A DNA stretch of 59,594 bases from Bacteroides sp. (GCA_023666705.1 JAMPBO010000018.1:1-59594); one strand, 5' to 3'; shown: positions 1-6,930, counted from the stretch's first letter. Numbers and translations are program-made. The notes: a model not told the origin generated them from the letters alone.

Positions 1-146
1 CCGTACCAATGACAGCGGTAAAAATGGGCAGGCGTGGATATGGCATTGAATTAAATACGGACTACTTCCGTGATGGGGTTGGATATCTTAAGGAAGTTGA
101 AAGTGAAATGGAAATGCCGACATTGTTTGATTTTATAGAGATGTAA
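1..146 (+). CDS. Phage DNA methyltransferase, C-terminal end (partial)
   Basis: An open frame enters from the left edge (first full codon at base 3) and stops at 144-146. The 47 visible residues include a VPMTAVKMGRRGYGIELN segment. This matches the motif I region (GSGT-x-P...A...RR-x-G-IE) that lies near the C-terminus of beta-class N4-cytosine/N6-adenine methyltransferases. Family knowledge says such enzymes methylate phage DNA at specific sites, often to avoid host restriction. The catalytic (D/N)PPY motif lies outside the window, so target base and specificity are unknown. The next gene starts 20 bases downstream on the same strand, so they may be co-transcribed. Confidence 0.75.
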   Translation, partial: VPMTAVKMGRRGYGIELNTDYFRDGVGYLKEVESEMEMPTLFDFIEM

Positions 147-166
147 ATCAGAAAGGGGAAGACGAA

Positions 167-361
167 ATGAGCGAAAAGAAAAATATTGTACAAACACAAG
201 TAAGGCTTCCTGAAAGTATTTACACAGTGGTTAAACAGGAAGCCGAAGAAATAGGGGTATCAATTAATGCACATATTATTGAATTGCTGTGGCTAGGAAT
301 AAAGGCAAGGAATTGTTTTCCTATTCTTTCACCTGTGGAACATCAACAGATCCATGGGTAG
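167..361 (+). CDS. Ribbon-helix-helix (Arc/MetJ-like) protein
   Basis: This 64-residue protein has the small RHH layout: a short strand (about residues 8-14, TQVRLPE), then two helices (about 15-28 and 31-46, the second containing SINAHIIELL). RHH proteins dimerise, insert the paired strand into the DNA major groove and act as phage or antitoxin repressors. The ATG at 167 follows an AAAGGGGAAG ribosome site. The 3' end overlaps by 41 bases the opposite-strand RHH gene at 321-497. The short tail after residue 48 is not part of the fold. Its target operator is not evident; the palindromes at 525-599 are one possibility. Confidence 0.65.
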   Translation: MSEKKNIVQTQVRLPESIYTVVKQEAEEIGVSINAHIIELLWLGIKARNCFPILSPVEHQQIHG

Positions 362-497
362 ATTCATAATCTCTAATGCCTTGTAAAATAAAATATTCCA
401 ATTGGGCATTCAGAGAGCGTAGCTCATTATCGGCAATAGCTTTCAATTTTAGGTGCGTAGTTTCCTCTAATCGTATTTGTGAAGCGACTTTAGCCAT
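321..497 (-). CDS. Arc-like ribbon-helix-helix repressor
   Basis: This small gene encodes 58 residues, close in size to phage P22 Arc (53). The order is strand VASQIRLEE, helix A about residues 13-26, and helix B with SLNAQLEYFILQG. The ATG at 497 follows a good AAAAGGAG site 7-8 bases upstream, which supports translation. It is transcribed away from the early operon starting at 627. The shared interval holds two palindromes overlying both putative promoters, the expected layout for an autoregulated repressor facing the gene set it controls. The regulatory role is inference from fold, size and position. Confidence 0.7.
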   Translation of the reverse strand: MAKVASQIRLEETTHLKLKAIADNELRSLNAQLEYFILQGIRDYESTHGSVDVPQVKE

Positions 498-524
498 AAT
501 TATACTCCTTTTTTGAATTAGTTG

Positions 525-562
525 TATTTTAGTATCACAATAATACTAAAATAGATTGACAA
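525..562 (-). promoter_or_regulatory. Leftward promoter with operator O1
   Basis: On the minus strand TTGTCA (562-557) lies 17 bases from a weak -10 TGTGAT (539-534). Over the -10 sits a perfect inverted repeat with 11-base arms, TATTTTAGTAT (525-535) and ATACTAAAATA (543-553), separated by 7 bases. The arms contain the AGTAT/ATACT half-site shared with the second palindrome at 581-599, so one protein probably binds both. The likely binder is the adjacent RHH repressor. Confidence 0.65.
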
Positions 563-599
563 AATAATCTAGTTGCTATATAGTATCATAATGATACTA
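556..599 (+). promoter_or_regulatory. Rightward early promoter with operator O2
   Basis: A consensus -35 TTGACA (556-561) is followed after exactly 17 bases by -10 TATAGT (579-584). A perfect palindrome TAGTATCAT-A-ATGATACTA (581-599) covers the -10 and the start point. Its -35 overlaps the leftward promoter's -35 back to back. Repressor binding would block transcription of 627 and the antirepressor. Confidence 0.75.
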
Positions 600-626
600 A
601 AATACATCTGAAAGGGGTGCACTATT

Positions 627-833
627 ATGGCAACGGTATATGACAAAAATGAAACTATGAGAATGTTGGGCTATCAGTATGCAATGGAAATAATGTGTAG
701 GGAAAAAGTATGGGAGGATATGGACAATATTGCCAAAGCAAGACCATACGAAGCTACCAAAACTATTGCAATTGATTATTTTATGTTGGGGTACATATAT
801 GGTAAACGGGCGGAGAGACGCAGAAGAAAGTAA
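627..833 (+). CDS. Small early phage protein of unknown function
   Basis: This is a 68-residue protein with a very basic C-terminus (KRAERRRRK) and no recognised domain. The ATG at 627 follows GAAAGGGG. It is the first gene downstream of the operator-controlled promoter at 556-584 and 23 bases ahead of the antirepressor, so it belongs to the repressor-controlled early operon. The basic tail suggests nucleic-acid contact, which is inference only. Confidence 0.6.
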   Translation: MATVYDKNETMRMLGYQYAMEIMCREKVWEDMDNIAKARPYEATKTIAIDYFMLGYIYGKRAERRRRK

Positions 834-856
834 TATTTGAGAAAAGGAGGTTTTAT

Positions 857-1651
857 ATGAGTGAATTGAAAATATTAAATGTAAATGGAGTTGAGTGTTA
901 TGAGAAGGACGGAACAGCTTATCTGAAATTAGAAACAGTGGCTAGAGGGTTAGGATTTTCGAGAATTGCCACAAGTGGCAACGAGGTTGTAAGGTGGGAA
1001 ACAGTGCGTAAATATCTTGAAGAATTGGGTGTGCCAACAAGTTGGCATGAAAATTCTTCGCAAGTGGGGAAAGATGGATTACCAGAATTTATCCCTGAAA
1101 ACATTTTCTATCGCCTTGCCATGAAAGCAAAAAATGAGACAGCAGAGAAATTTCAAGCATTGATTGCTGATGAAATCATACCGTCAATTCGTAAGAATGG
1201 TGGCTACATAGCAGGACAAGAAACTATGACGGATGATGAACTGTTAGAAAGGGCTATCTTTGTGGCACAAAGGAAGATTGCAGAAAGGGACAAAATAATA
1301 GCACAGCAAAAAGAAAAAATTGAACAGGACAAACCTAAAGCAATCTTTGCTGATGCAGTATCAGCATCACATACTTCAATTCTAATTGGTGAATTGGCAA
1401 AGATATTAAAACAGAATGGTATAGACGTAGGACAAAACAGGCTGTTTGCATGGATGCGTAACCAAGGTTATCTGATTTCACGAAAAGGAACCGACTACAA
1501 TATGCCAACGCAAAGAAGCATGGAACAGGGATTGTTTGAAATTAAAGAATCAACCTCTGTTAATCCAGATGGTTCCATTCGTACCAACAAGACACCCAAA
1601 GTCACTGGCAAAGGACAGCAATATTTTGTAAATAAGTTCTTGTGTCATTAG
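857..1651 (+). CDS. Phage antirepressor (BRO-N plus KilAC/ANT)
   Basis: A 264-residue protein. Residues about 1-115 resemble a BRO N-terminal domain (KLETVARGLGFSR near the start and FYRLAMKAKNETAEKFQ near its end). A charged helical linker follows at about 125-155. Residues about 165-255 match the KilAC/ANT antirepressor domain, with IGELAKILKQNGIDVGQNRLFAWMR and TPKVTGKGQQYF motifs. Such proteins bind phage repressors or DNA and promote lytic switching. AAAGGAGG precedes the ATG. With the Arc-like repressor just upstream, it recalls the P22 immI arrangement of Arc and Ant. Its partner repressor is not identified. Confidence 0.9.
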   Translation: MSELKILNVNGVECYEKDGTAYLKLETVARGLGFSRIATSGNEVVRWETVRKYLEELGVPTSWHENSSQVGKDGLPEFIPENIFYRLAMKAKNETAEKFQALIADEIIPSIRKNGGYIAGQETMTDDELLERAIFVAQRKIAERDKIIAQQKEKIEQDKPKAIFADAVSASHTSILIGELAKILKQNGIDVGQNRLFAWMRNQGYLISRKGTDYNMPTQRSMEQGLFEIKESTSVNPDGSIRTNKTPKVTGKGQQYFVNKFLCH

Positions 1652-1669
1652 GCAAATGGTAATTTTTAA

Positions 1670-1855
1670 TTAAGGGAAATTAAAAAAACCAAAAAAATCT
1701 TCTAAAAGATTTTGCTTACCTTTGGACAAATGTGCAATTTTGCCAATAATGAGAGCCAGCAGAAAAGGTACAACAATGCCAGGCTGCCATTTAATAATTT
1801 CCCAAATTACAATACATAAATTTTTAAGTGCATTAATCATAATTTCTCTATCCAT
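1670..1855 (-). CDS. Small membrane protein (61 aa)
   Basis: The start chosen is the ATG at 1855, because AAAGGGGG lies nine bases upstream; an in-frame ATG at 1885 lacks such a site. The protein has a helical N-terminus with hydrophobic character (about residues 9-22) and a clear membrane segment (about 25-43, IVVPFLLALIIGK), then a charged, Phe-rich tail. It is opposite in strand to its neighbours, with 18 bases between its stop and the antirepressor stop. Single opposite-strand membrane genes in prophages are often expressed in lysogens, for example for superinfection exclusion. That role is speculative here. Confidence 0.5.
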   Translation of the reverse strand: MDREIMINALKNLCIVIWEIIKWQPGIVVPFLLALIIGKIAHLSKGKQNLLEDFFGFFNFP

Positions 1856-1934
1856 ATAAAATACCCCCTTTGGATTATTATACATGGATTTGAAATGATT
1901 TCAAAGAGAAAAAAACTACGATAGGAATTTTTTT

Positions 1935-2054
1935 ATGATAAACGGAGAATTAATCGTTGACAACTTTGCAGGTGGCGGAGGTGCCAGCACGGGGCGGAAG
2001 GAACAGGGCAACTTAGATTTGCGTAAGGAGTGTGGGAAATATGGAATTTTATAG
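1935..2054 (+). pseudogene. Remnant of a DNA cytosine-C5 methyltransferase N-terminus
   Basis: From ATG 1935 the first 20 codons read as a typical phage C5-methyltransferase start, with the motif I segment VDNFAGGGGAS that binds S-adenosylmethionine. Normal sequence ends abruptly after Gly20. The next 19 codons are unrelated and end at a stop inside the following gene. This looks like an internal deletion that joined the first 60 bases of a methyltransferase to the leader of the next gene. It is too short to be an enzyme. Confidence 0.6.
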
Positions 2055-2382
2055 ACAAATCCAGCCAAAAGCAAGGAAAGAGTATATATGCGAATACTGT
2101 GGACAGAAGATACATAAAGGTGAAGTTTATTCATATGAAACAGGTAAATTTGAAGGGGAAATGTTTGTCAGAAAACTCTGCCTTACCTGTAAAAATATTT
2201 TGGATGAATTTAGTAGACAACATTCATGGGCACAAGACGGATTTAACTGGACCGACGTAGGCTATTGGCTTCAGGAAGAATACTGCAACAATTGCAAACA
2301 TTACATGGAAGATGATTGTGAGCATGTAATTGAAAGTTGCCCATTAATAAGGGCAGTGTTTGAAAAGGAAGGTGATAATTGA
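2041..2382 (+). CDS. Cys-rich zinc-ribbon-like phage protein
   Basis: A 113-residue protein with cysteine pairs CEYC (about residues 17-20) and CLTC (about 47-50), forming a probable zinc ribbon. A second Cys cluster lies at about 82-100 (CNNCKHYMEDDCEH). The ATG at 2041 sits 10 bases after TAAGGAG; a GTG at 2032 would lie almost on the SD and is unlikely. Its stop overlaps the next gene's possible TTG start. Such small zinc proteins are common in prophage early regions. No specific function is recognised. Confidence 0.6.
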   Translation: MEFYRQIQPKARKEYICEYCGQKIHKGEVYSYETGKFEGEMFVRKLCLTCKNILDEFSRQHSWAQDGFNWTDVGYWLQEEYCNNCKHYMEDDCEHVIESCPLIRAVFEKEGDN

Positions 2383-2384
2383 GA

Positions 2385-2777
2385 ATGAGCAGAAGATTAG
2401 ATGATTTACAAGAAATACCGCAAGACTGGTTTTATGAACTTACGAAAAACGAAGAGCCGAATGAATCAGATTTAGAATCCGTAGATATTGATTTATACCA
2501 GTCAGAATGTCCAGGGTTAATAGGAAATATGATACTCGAATTGTTTTATGGAAAAGATATGTTTTATTACATGCTCATGCAGAAAAGAGAACCAATCGGA
2601 GATTATGGTATGCATTGGATTAATAGGTGGTATAGGTGCGAGGAACAATATATTCACCAAATAAAGGAAATTTTAAATAAGGAGGACAACGACTCCGCTG
2701 TGACAATTGAAGGTGGGCAAGCAATGTGTTCGGTTTCAGAAGTTGAAGCGTGGTTGAAAAAAGAAGTTAAGGAATAG
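2385..2777 (+). CDS. Hypothetical phage protein (130 aa)
   Basis: Not recognised. The protein is acidic at the N-terminus and has a C-terminal helix. Residues about 95-128 (EDNDSAVTIEGGQAMCSVSEVEAWLKKEV) resemble an appended small module. AGGAAGG at 2367-2373 could serve either a TTG at 2379 (5-base spacing) or the ATG at 2385 (11-base spacing); the ATG is used here. It lies directly after the zinc-ribbon gene in the same transcription unit. Confidence 0.5.
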   Translation: MSRRLDDLQEIPQDWFYELTKNEEPNESDLESVDIDLYQSECPGLIGNMILELFYGKDMFYYMLMQKREPIGDYGMHWINRWYRCEEQYIHQIKEILNKEDNDSAVTIEGGQAMCSVSEVEAWLKKEVKE

Positions 2778-2817
2778 TGGGAAATAGGCTCAAAAAAAGC
2801 AGTAATGGAGGTTGCTT

Positions 2818-3597
2818 ATGAACAAAACAAAGATTGATTGGTGCGACAGTACATGGAATCCAGTAACGGGGTGCCTGCATGTGTGTGAATACTGCTATGC
2901 AAGGAATATAGCACACAGATTTGGCGGCTATACAGAATTGAGAGATACGGATTTGGATTATCAGAAACTTTGCGAAAGTGAAATTATGGAGTTGCAAAAA
3001 CCGCTAAAATTTCTAAATGACAAAGGCAAGGAGTTAAAAGCACCATATCCATTTTATTTTATGCCAACATTTCACCGTTACAGATTAGACGAACCACAAA
3101 AATGGAAGAAAGGCAGAAATGTTTTTGTGTGTTCAATGGCTGATTTGTTTGGGGATTGGGTGCCTGATTCGTGGATAGAGGAAGTATTTAAGGCTTGTGA
3201 GAAAGCACCACAGCACAATTATCTGTTTTTGACGAAGAATCCGAAACGGTATGTTGAATTGATAAACAACTCTGTTTTGGGAAAAACAGGAAATAATATG
3301 TGGTTTGGATATTCTTTTACAAACAAAGAAAATACGAGATGGTGGAATCCTGATTACAACATTTTTGTCAGCATAGAACCAATATTAGAACGTGTAGAGA
3401 TACCAATGTGCAAATGGATTATTGTGGGTGCGGAAACAGGCAGAAGAAAAGAAAAGGTTATTCCCCAAAGAGAATGGATTGAACATATTGTATATTGTTG
3501 CAAACAACATAATATCCCTATATTCATGAAATCAAGCCTTGCGGATATATGGGGAGAACCGCTGATACAGGAATTTCCGAAAGAGTTAAGAAAGTGA
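2818..3597 (+). CDS. Phage Gp37/Gp68 family protein (DUF5131)
   Basis: A 259-residue protein with the family hallmarks: TKIDWCDSTWNPVTGC at the N-terminus, then a CLHVCEYCYAR cluster (Cys at about 18, 22, 25) resembling a radical-SAM CxxxCxxC iron-sulfur motif. Later come MADLFGDWVPD (about 106-116), FLTKNPKR, FVSIEPIL and IVGAETG. The family is widespread in phages and islands; the chemistry is not established. The ATG at 2818 has a GGAGG site, while the in-frame TTG six bases earlier is disfavoured. It lies between small early genes, consistent with phage DNA or nucleotide metabolism. Confidence 0.88.
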   Translation: MNKTKIDWCDSTWNPVTGCLHVCEYCYARNIAHRFGGYTELRDTDLDYQKLCESEIMELQKPLKFLNDKGKELKAPYPFYFMPTFHRYRLDEPQKWKKGRNVFVCSMADLFGDWVPDSWIEEVFKACEKAPQHNYLFLTKNPKRYVELINNSVLGKTGNNMWFGYSFTNKENTRWWNPDYNIFVSIEPILERVEIPMCKWIIVGAETGRRKEKVIPQREWIEHIVYCCKQHNIPIFMKSSLADIWGEPLIQEFPKELRK

Positions 3598-3607
3598 GGT
3601 TGAGAGA

Positions 3608-3889
3608 ATGGAAGAATTGAAATCTTGTCCATTTTGCGGACATAAACCGAAATTAACGCATTACACAGAAAAGGCAAATGCAAGAGCAGGAATATCGGAA
3701 TTAAGTATTTACTGGGAAGTGCGTTGTAATTATTGTAGTTGTGTGCGTGACGGCGGATATTCAGAATATTTCATCAACGATGACGGACAACTTGTATTAA
3801 ATACAAAAGAATATGAGAAAGAGCCCGTAGACGCAAGGAAAAAGGCGATAGATGAATGGAATAGGAGGTGTCAAAATGACGGAGAATGA
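3608..3889 (+). CDS. Lar-family restriction-alleviation-like zinc protein
   Basis: A 93-residue protein with LKSCPFCGHKPKL at the N-terminus, a second CNYCSC pair (about residues 39-44), and the closing KKAIDEWNRR motif typical of Lar-like proteins. The two CxxC pairs should bind one zinc ion. Rac prophage Lar modulates type I restriction-modification, but most phage homologues are untested, so the name is by similarity only. The stop overlaps the next small frame by 14 bases and that frame has its own AGGAGG. Confidence 0.75.
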   Translation: MEELKSCPFCGHKPKLTHYTEKANARAGISELSIYWEVRCNYCSCVRDGGYSEYFINDDGQLVLNTKEYEKEPVDARKKAIDEWNRRCQNDGE

Positions 3890-4016
3890 AGCAATTAAGG
3901 AATTTAACAAAATGGTTGGCGGGTTCTGTCCAATTGCTGCAGAGGAACATGAGGAAAGGAACATGGATGTGATACTTTTAAAGCGAATTTATGTTATTTT
4001 AAAATTTTTGTTGTAA
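3876..4016 (+). CDS. Short, possibly truncated phage ORF (46 aa)
   Basis: An AGGAGG followed by ATG 3876 starts a 46-codon frame. The first part (MTENEAIKEFNKMVGG...EEHEERN) looks like the N-terminus of common small prophage proteins. The last 17 codons (after about 3960) are AT-rich and hydrophobic (VILLKRIYVILKFLL), unlike the start. The composition change coincides with the left edge of the AT-rich cargo pair. I read it as a gene cut by the recombination that brought in the cargo. Confidence 0.45.
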   Translation: MTENEAIKEFNKMVGGFCPIAAEEHEERNMDVILLKRIYVILKFLL

Positions 4017-4075
4017 AAATTCGAATTATGTAGTATTTTATATGCATAGTGTAATACAATAAAGGGGGGGAGGAA

Positions 4076-4654
4076 ATGTCAAAATTATCAATTATTAAGT
4101 TGTATAAGGAAAACTATGATTGCATTGGCTCTTGTTTACGAACACCATCAAGAGATATAACAGAAGATGAGTTTGGAAGTAAATGGTTAGAAACTTTTAT
4201 TTTTGATATGTTTGAGACATTATACAATAGCTCAAGTGGTGTTGGCATAGCTGCAAATCAAGTAGGGTTATTGAAACGAATATGTGTGGTAGATATAAAG
4301 CGAGATGGTAAATCTCCAATTGTATTATTAAATCCTGCGTACAGTGCTGTTAATGATGAATTGATTAATTCTCGAGAAGTATGTTTGAGTTTCCCTAATG
4401 TATATTCAAATGTCAAGAGGCATAAAAAAGTATCTGTTGTGTATCAGAATTTTTATGGAGAAAAATGTTCTCTGATAGCGGAAGGTTTTAAGGCTAGTGT
4501 TTTTCAACATGAGATAGACCATTTGTATGGCATAGTTCATGTTGACTTAAACCAAGATGATGAAATAAATGAGAATTTAGATTATTCTGCACAAGTTGCT
4601 AAAAAAGCAGTAGAAACAATAGTTAGGAGGGGAGAATGTGGAAACAAAAGATAA
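4076..4654 (+). CDS. Peptide deformylase homologue in prophage cargo
   Basis: A 192-residue protein with all three deformylase motifs: GVGIAANQ (55-62), EVCLS (101-105, metal ligand Cys103) and QHEIDH (144-149, ligands His145 and His149, catalytic Glu146). Deformylases remove the N-formyl group from nascent proteins with an Fe or Zn centre. Motif 2 is normally EGCLS; the Gly is Val here. The ligands are intact, so activity is plausible with altered peptide specificity. A GGGGGGGAGG site precedes the ATG. Its last 17 bases overlap the two-TM gene, a strong sign of coupled function. The pair is much more AT-rich than the surrounding phage genes. Confidence 0.85.
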   Translation: MSKLSIIKLYKENYDCIGSCLRTPSRDITEDEFGSKWLETFIFDMFETLYNSSSGVGIAANQVGLLKRICVVDIKRDGKSPIVLLNPAYSAVNDELINSREVCLSFPNVYSNVKRHKKVSVVYQNFYGEKCSLIAEGFKASVFQHEIDHLYGIVHVDLNQDDEINENLDYSAQVAKKAVETIVRRGECGNKR

Positions 4655-5426
4655 TAAGGTTTTTCTATATCTTGGATTAATAGATGCAATAATAGGTATT
4701 TCTGATTTCGTTATAAAAGCGATTAAAAATTCCCAAATTGTAATATCTCCACTTACAAAAATTTGTATATTGGTATTATTAATTTGTATTATGCTATATT
4801 TTGTTATAAATAATGTAACATTGGGGTATACTGTTCGAAAGTATTTAAGTTATTGGTTAAGACGACAGGACTCATACACGGTATTGAATAAAGAATGTAT
4901 TTATACATATTTATCTAAAGATAAAATCGAGTATACAAAAAAACATGAAATAATATCTAACGTTAATAATTTACAACATTTTAGTGATAAGTTTAAATGG
5001 TCAAAAAACCAATCTGTAAGTGAGATTAATATTGTAGATGACAATCCTAATCATGAAATTTCTGTTAAGCGTATTGAGAATTGGCATCAATATTCAGTGG
5101 AGTTTGAACAATTGGGGAAAAGACAAGAAGAAACAATTAAAGTTACAATAAAAGATTTAAACGATCCTTATGGAGAGGCTATGCCATTTTTGTCATCTAA
5201 TGTTGTATATAAGACAAAAAAGTTAAGATTAGTTATACATTTTAATGATCCAAGTTTAAAACCTATTAATATTAAATATAAAATATTTGATAATTATGCT
5301 AGCGATTATCCTCTAATTCAGAAAAATTTGGAATATGATGATGCTGCCCGTAAAATTGAAAAAAGTGAGAATAAACCTATCTATGGTTTTAGATATGTAA
5401 TAACTTGGGACTTTAAAAATGATTGA
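4638..5426 (+). CDS. Two-transmembrane protein with soluble C-terminal domain
   Basis: A GTG start at 4638 (AGGAGGGGAGA upstream) gives 262 residues. Two membrane helices lie at about 8-28 and 41-63, separated by a short polar turn, so both termini face the same side. The remaining 200 residues are soluble, rich in alternating polar/hydrophobic strands and in Lys and Asn, and match no family I can name. The architecture resembles two-TM beta-rich effectors described in prokaryotic conflict systems, but that is a structural analogy. It overlaps the deformylase homologue and is followed by a perfect-palindrome terminator, so the two form a self-contained bicistronic unit. Confidence 0.6.
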   Translation: METKDNKVFLYLGLIDAIIGISDFVIKAIKNSQIVISPLTKICILVLLICIMLYFVINNVTLGYTVRKYLSYWLRRQDSYTVLNKECIYTYLSKDKIEYTKKHEIISNVNNLQHFSDKFKWSKNQSVSEINIVDDNPNHEISVKRIENWHQYSVEFEQLGKRQEETIKVTIKDLNDPYGEAMPFLSSNVVYKTKKLRLVIHFNDPSLKPINIKYKIFDNYASDYPLIQKNLEYDDAARKIEKSENKPIYGFRYVITWDFKND

Positions 5427-5572
5427 CTTTTGTGATGGTTGGTGTTACACTGTTCAAAAGTGAGAATCAGCATACGAGATTGAGTCGTATTAGGAGGGAT
5501 TTTATGGATTAAGTAATTGTTAAGTTATTTGTAGCTAACTGTTGTTATATTAAAAAATGAATGCGAAGGGCT

Positions 5573-5607
5573 GAGTAGACAGGAATATTCCTGTCTACTC
5601 GCTTTTT
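5573..5607 (+). terminator. Perfect-palindrome terminator after cargo pair
   Basis: GAGTAGACAGGAAT pairs perfectly with its complement over 28 bases (5573-5600), followed by GCTTTTTT. It is placed to end transcription about 150 bases after the two-TM gene. The core resembles that of the hairpin at 6000-6036. Confidence 0.85.
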
Positions 5608-5999
5608 TGTCTTTATTGCAGAAATGAGTATGAAAGTGCATAGCGTTATACTAAGGATATTTTATGTCAGAAAAAATGGTTGAAAAGAATTTATTATCAC
5701 GAAAGCGATATTTGAAAAAAATTTTCGCACAATAGAATTGCTAGGTTGTAAATATTGTTATGCTGTGAAATTATGGCTGTTCTTATAAAAAAGGAGTGAT
5801 AATCATAAGCGTATATAAATTCATATCTTCAATAATAGCATTCAAAGATTTCTTTTGGAATTATTAACATATGGTTCAAACAAATAAATAACTAAGTACA
5901 ATAGGGTTTGATAAAAAGAAGACACCCTAGTTTTGCAACATTATGTATTTTATCTCTTGCAATTCCCAAATTCCATGATAACATAATATTAGAGCCAAA
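5608..5999 (+). other. Non-coding, decayed segment with two dead mini-ORFs
   Basis: No full gene is seen. A 23-codon basic frame (5664-5735, ATG after TAAGGAT) and a 20-codon frame (5805-5867) are present. The second has an excellent AAAAAAGGAGTGATAATC leader but begins with ATA instead of ATG, so it looks like a gene that lost its start codon. The segment lies between two related terminator hairpins and reads as leftover sequence from cargo exchange. Confidence 0.4.
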
Positions 6000-6041
6000 G
6001 AGCCAAGTAGATAGGAATATCCTATCTGCCTGGCTCTTTTT
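6000..6041 (+). terminator. Terminator-like hairpin before packaging genes
   Basis: Arms GAGCCA (6000-6005) and TGGCTC (6031-6036), with inner GATAGGA/TCCTATC, are followed by five T. The inner stem shares the TAGAYAGGAATAT core with 5573-5600. It ends 28 bases before the terminase small-subunit start, so late transcription must start after it or read through it. Confidence 0.7.
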
Positions 6042-6069
6042 GTATTTATCGGTAAGGAAGGTGGCATAC

Positions 6070-6930
6070 ATGGCAAATAATGAAAAAGTAAATAAAGCGT
6101 TTGCCTTGTATCAGGAGGGCAGGAAGCTAAAGGATATAGCAGCAGAATTGGATGTTCCTGAAGGTACGATAAGGAGCTGGAAGAATCGCTACAAGTGGGA
6201 TAATGGGGAAAGGGAAAGCGTTGCAACGAAACACAAAAACGTTGCAACGCAAAAACGCAACGTTGCAAATGAGCGTTGCAACGGTACAGCCATTATGGAG
6301 GATGCCATAAAGGAAACTTTTGATAATAACGAGCTGACACCACAACAGCAAGTATTCTGTGCACATTATATTAAGACATACAATGCAACCCAAAGTTACA
6401 TAAAAGCATTCGGATGCAGTTATAACGTAGCAAATGCTGAGGGGTATAAACTACTTGTAAATCCTTGTATTGCAAAAGAATTAGACCGCCTGAAAGAGAT
6501 TAAACGCAGGCAGATAGAGTTTGAGGAGACTGATTTAGTTGAATATCATATGAGGATTGCATTTGCAGATATTGGAGATTATCTCACATTTGGCAGCAAG
6601 GATGTGGGCAATGGGATAAAAGAGAATGTGGTAACGCTGAATGCATCAGATACGGTTGATACCCAACTCATTCAGGAAGTAAAGCAGGGAAAAAGCGGTG
6701 TGACAATCAAATTGGCGGACAAGCATAAGTCACTGGAATGGCTTGATAAGCATTTCTTATACAATCCGATGGATAAGCATAAGCAGGAATATGACAGACA
6801 GAAATATGAGCTGGAGCTTCTCAGGCTTGAGATGCAGGTAAAAGATAGTGATATGGCTGCATCTGATGTTGAAGATAATTTCATGGAAGCCTTAAATGCA
6901 GTTGCAGGAGAGGTGTGGTCAGATGGATAA
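6070..6930 (+). CDS. Terminase small subunit
   Basis: A 286-residue protein. The N-terminus (about 1-45) has a helix-turn-helix read as DIAAELDVPEGTIRSWKNRY, typical of PBSX/YqaS-type small terminases. Residues about 45-70 are encoded by the palindrome array and are low in complexity. Residues about 80-230 match the Terminase_2 domain (LTPQQQVFCAHY...NATQSYIKAFG). The C-terminus is charged and helical. The ATG at 6070 has AAGGAAGG nine bases upstream; an upstream in-frame start at 5908 would translate the hairpin and has no SD. It binds the packaging site and stimulates the large subunit, whose gene it overlaps by 8 bases. Confidence 0.9.
   Translation: MANNEKVNKAFALYQEGRKLKDIAAELDVPEGTIRSWKNRYKWDNGERESVATKHKNVATQKRNVANERCNGTAIMEDAIKETFDNNELTPQQQVFCAHYIKTYNATQSYIKAFGCSYNVANAEGYKLLVNPCIAKELDRLKEIKRRQIEFEETDLVEYHMRIAFADIGDYLTFGSKDVGNGIKENVVTLNASDTVDTQLIQEVKQGKSGVTIKLADKHKSLEWLDKHFLYNPMDKHKQEYDRQKYELELLRLEMQVKDSDMAASDVEDNFMEALNAVAGEVWSDG
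6219..6283 (+). repeat. Four copies of palindrome CGTTGCAACG in terminase gene
   Basis: The 10-base palindrome CGTTGCAACG occurs at 6219-6228, 6240-6249 and 6274-6283, with a fourth copy at 6261-6270 changed only in the last two bases. Four near-identical palindromes in 65 bases inside the small terminase gene are a good candidate for the packaging (pac) site or the terminase binding array. Confidence 0.7.
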
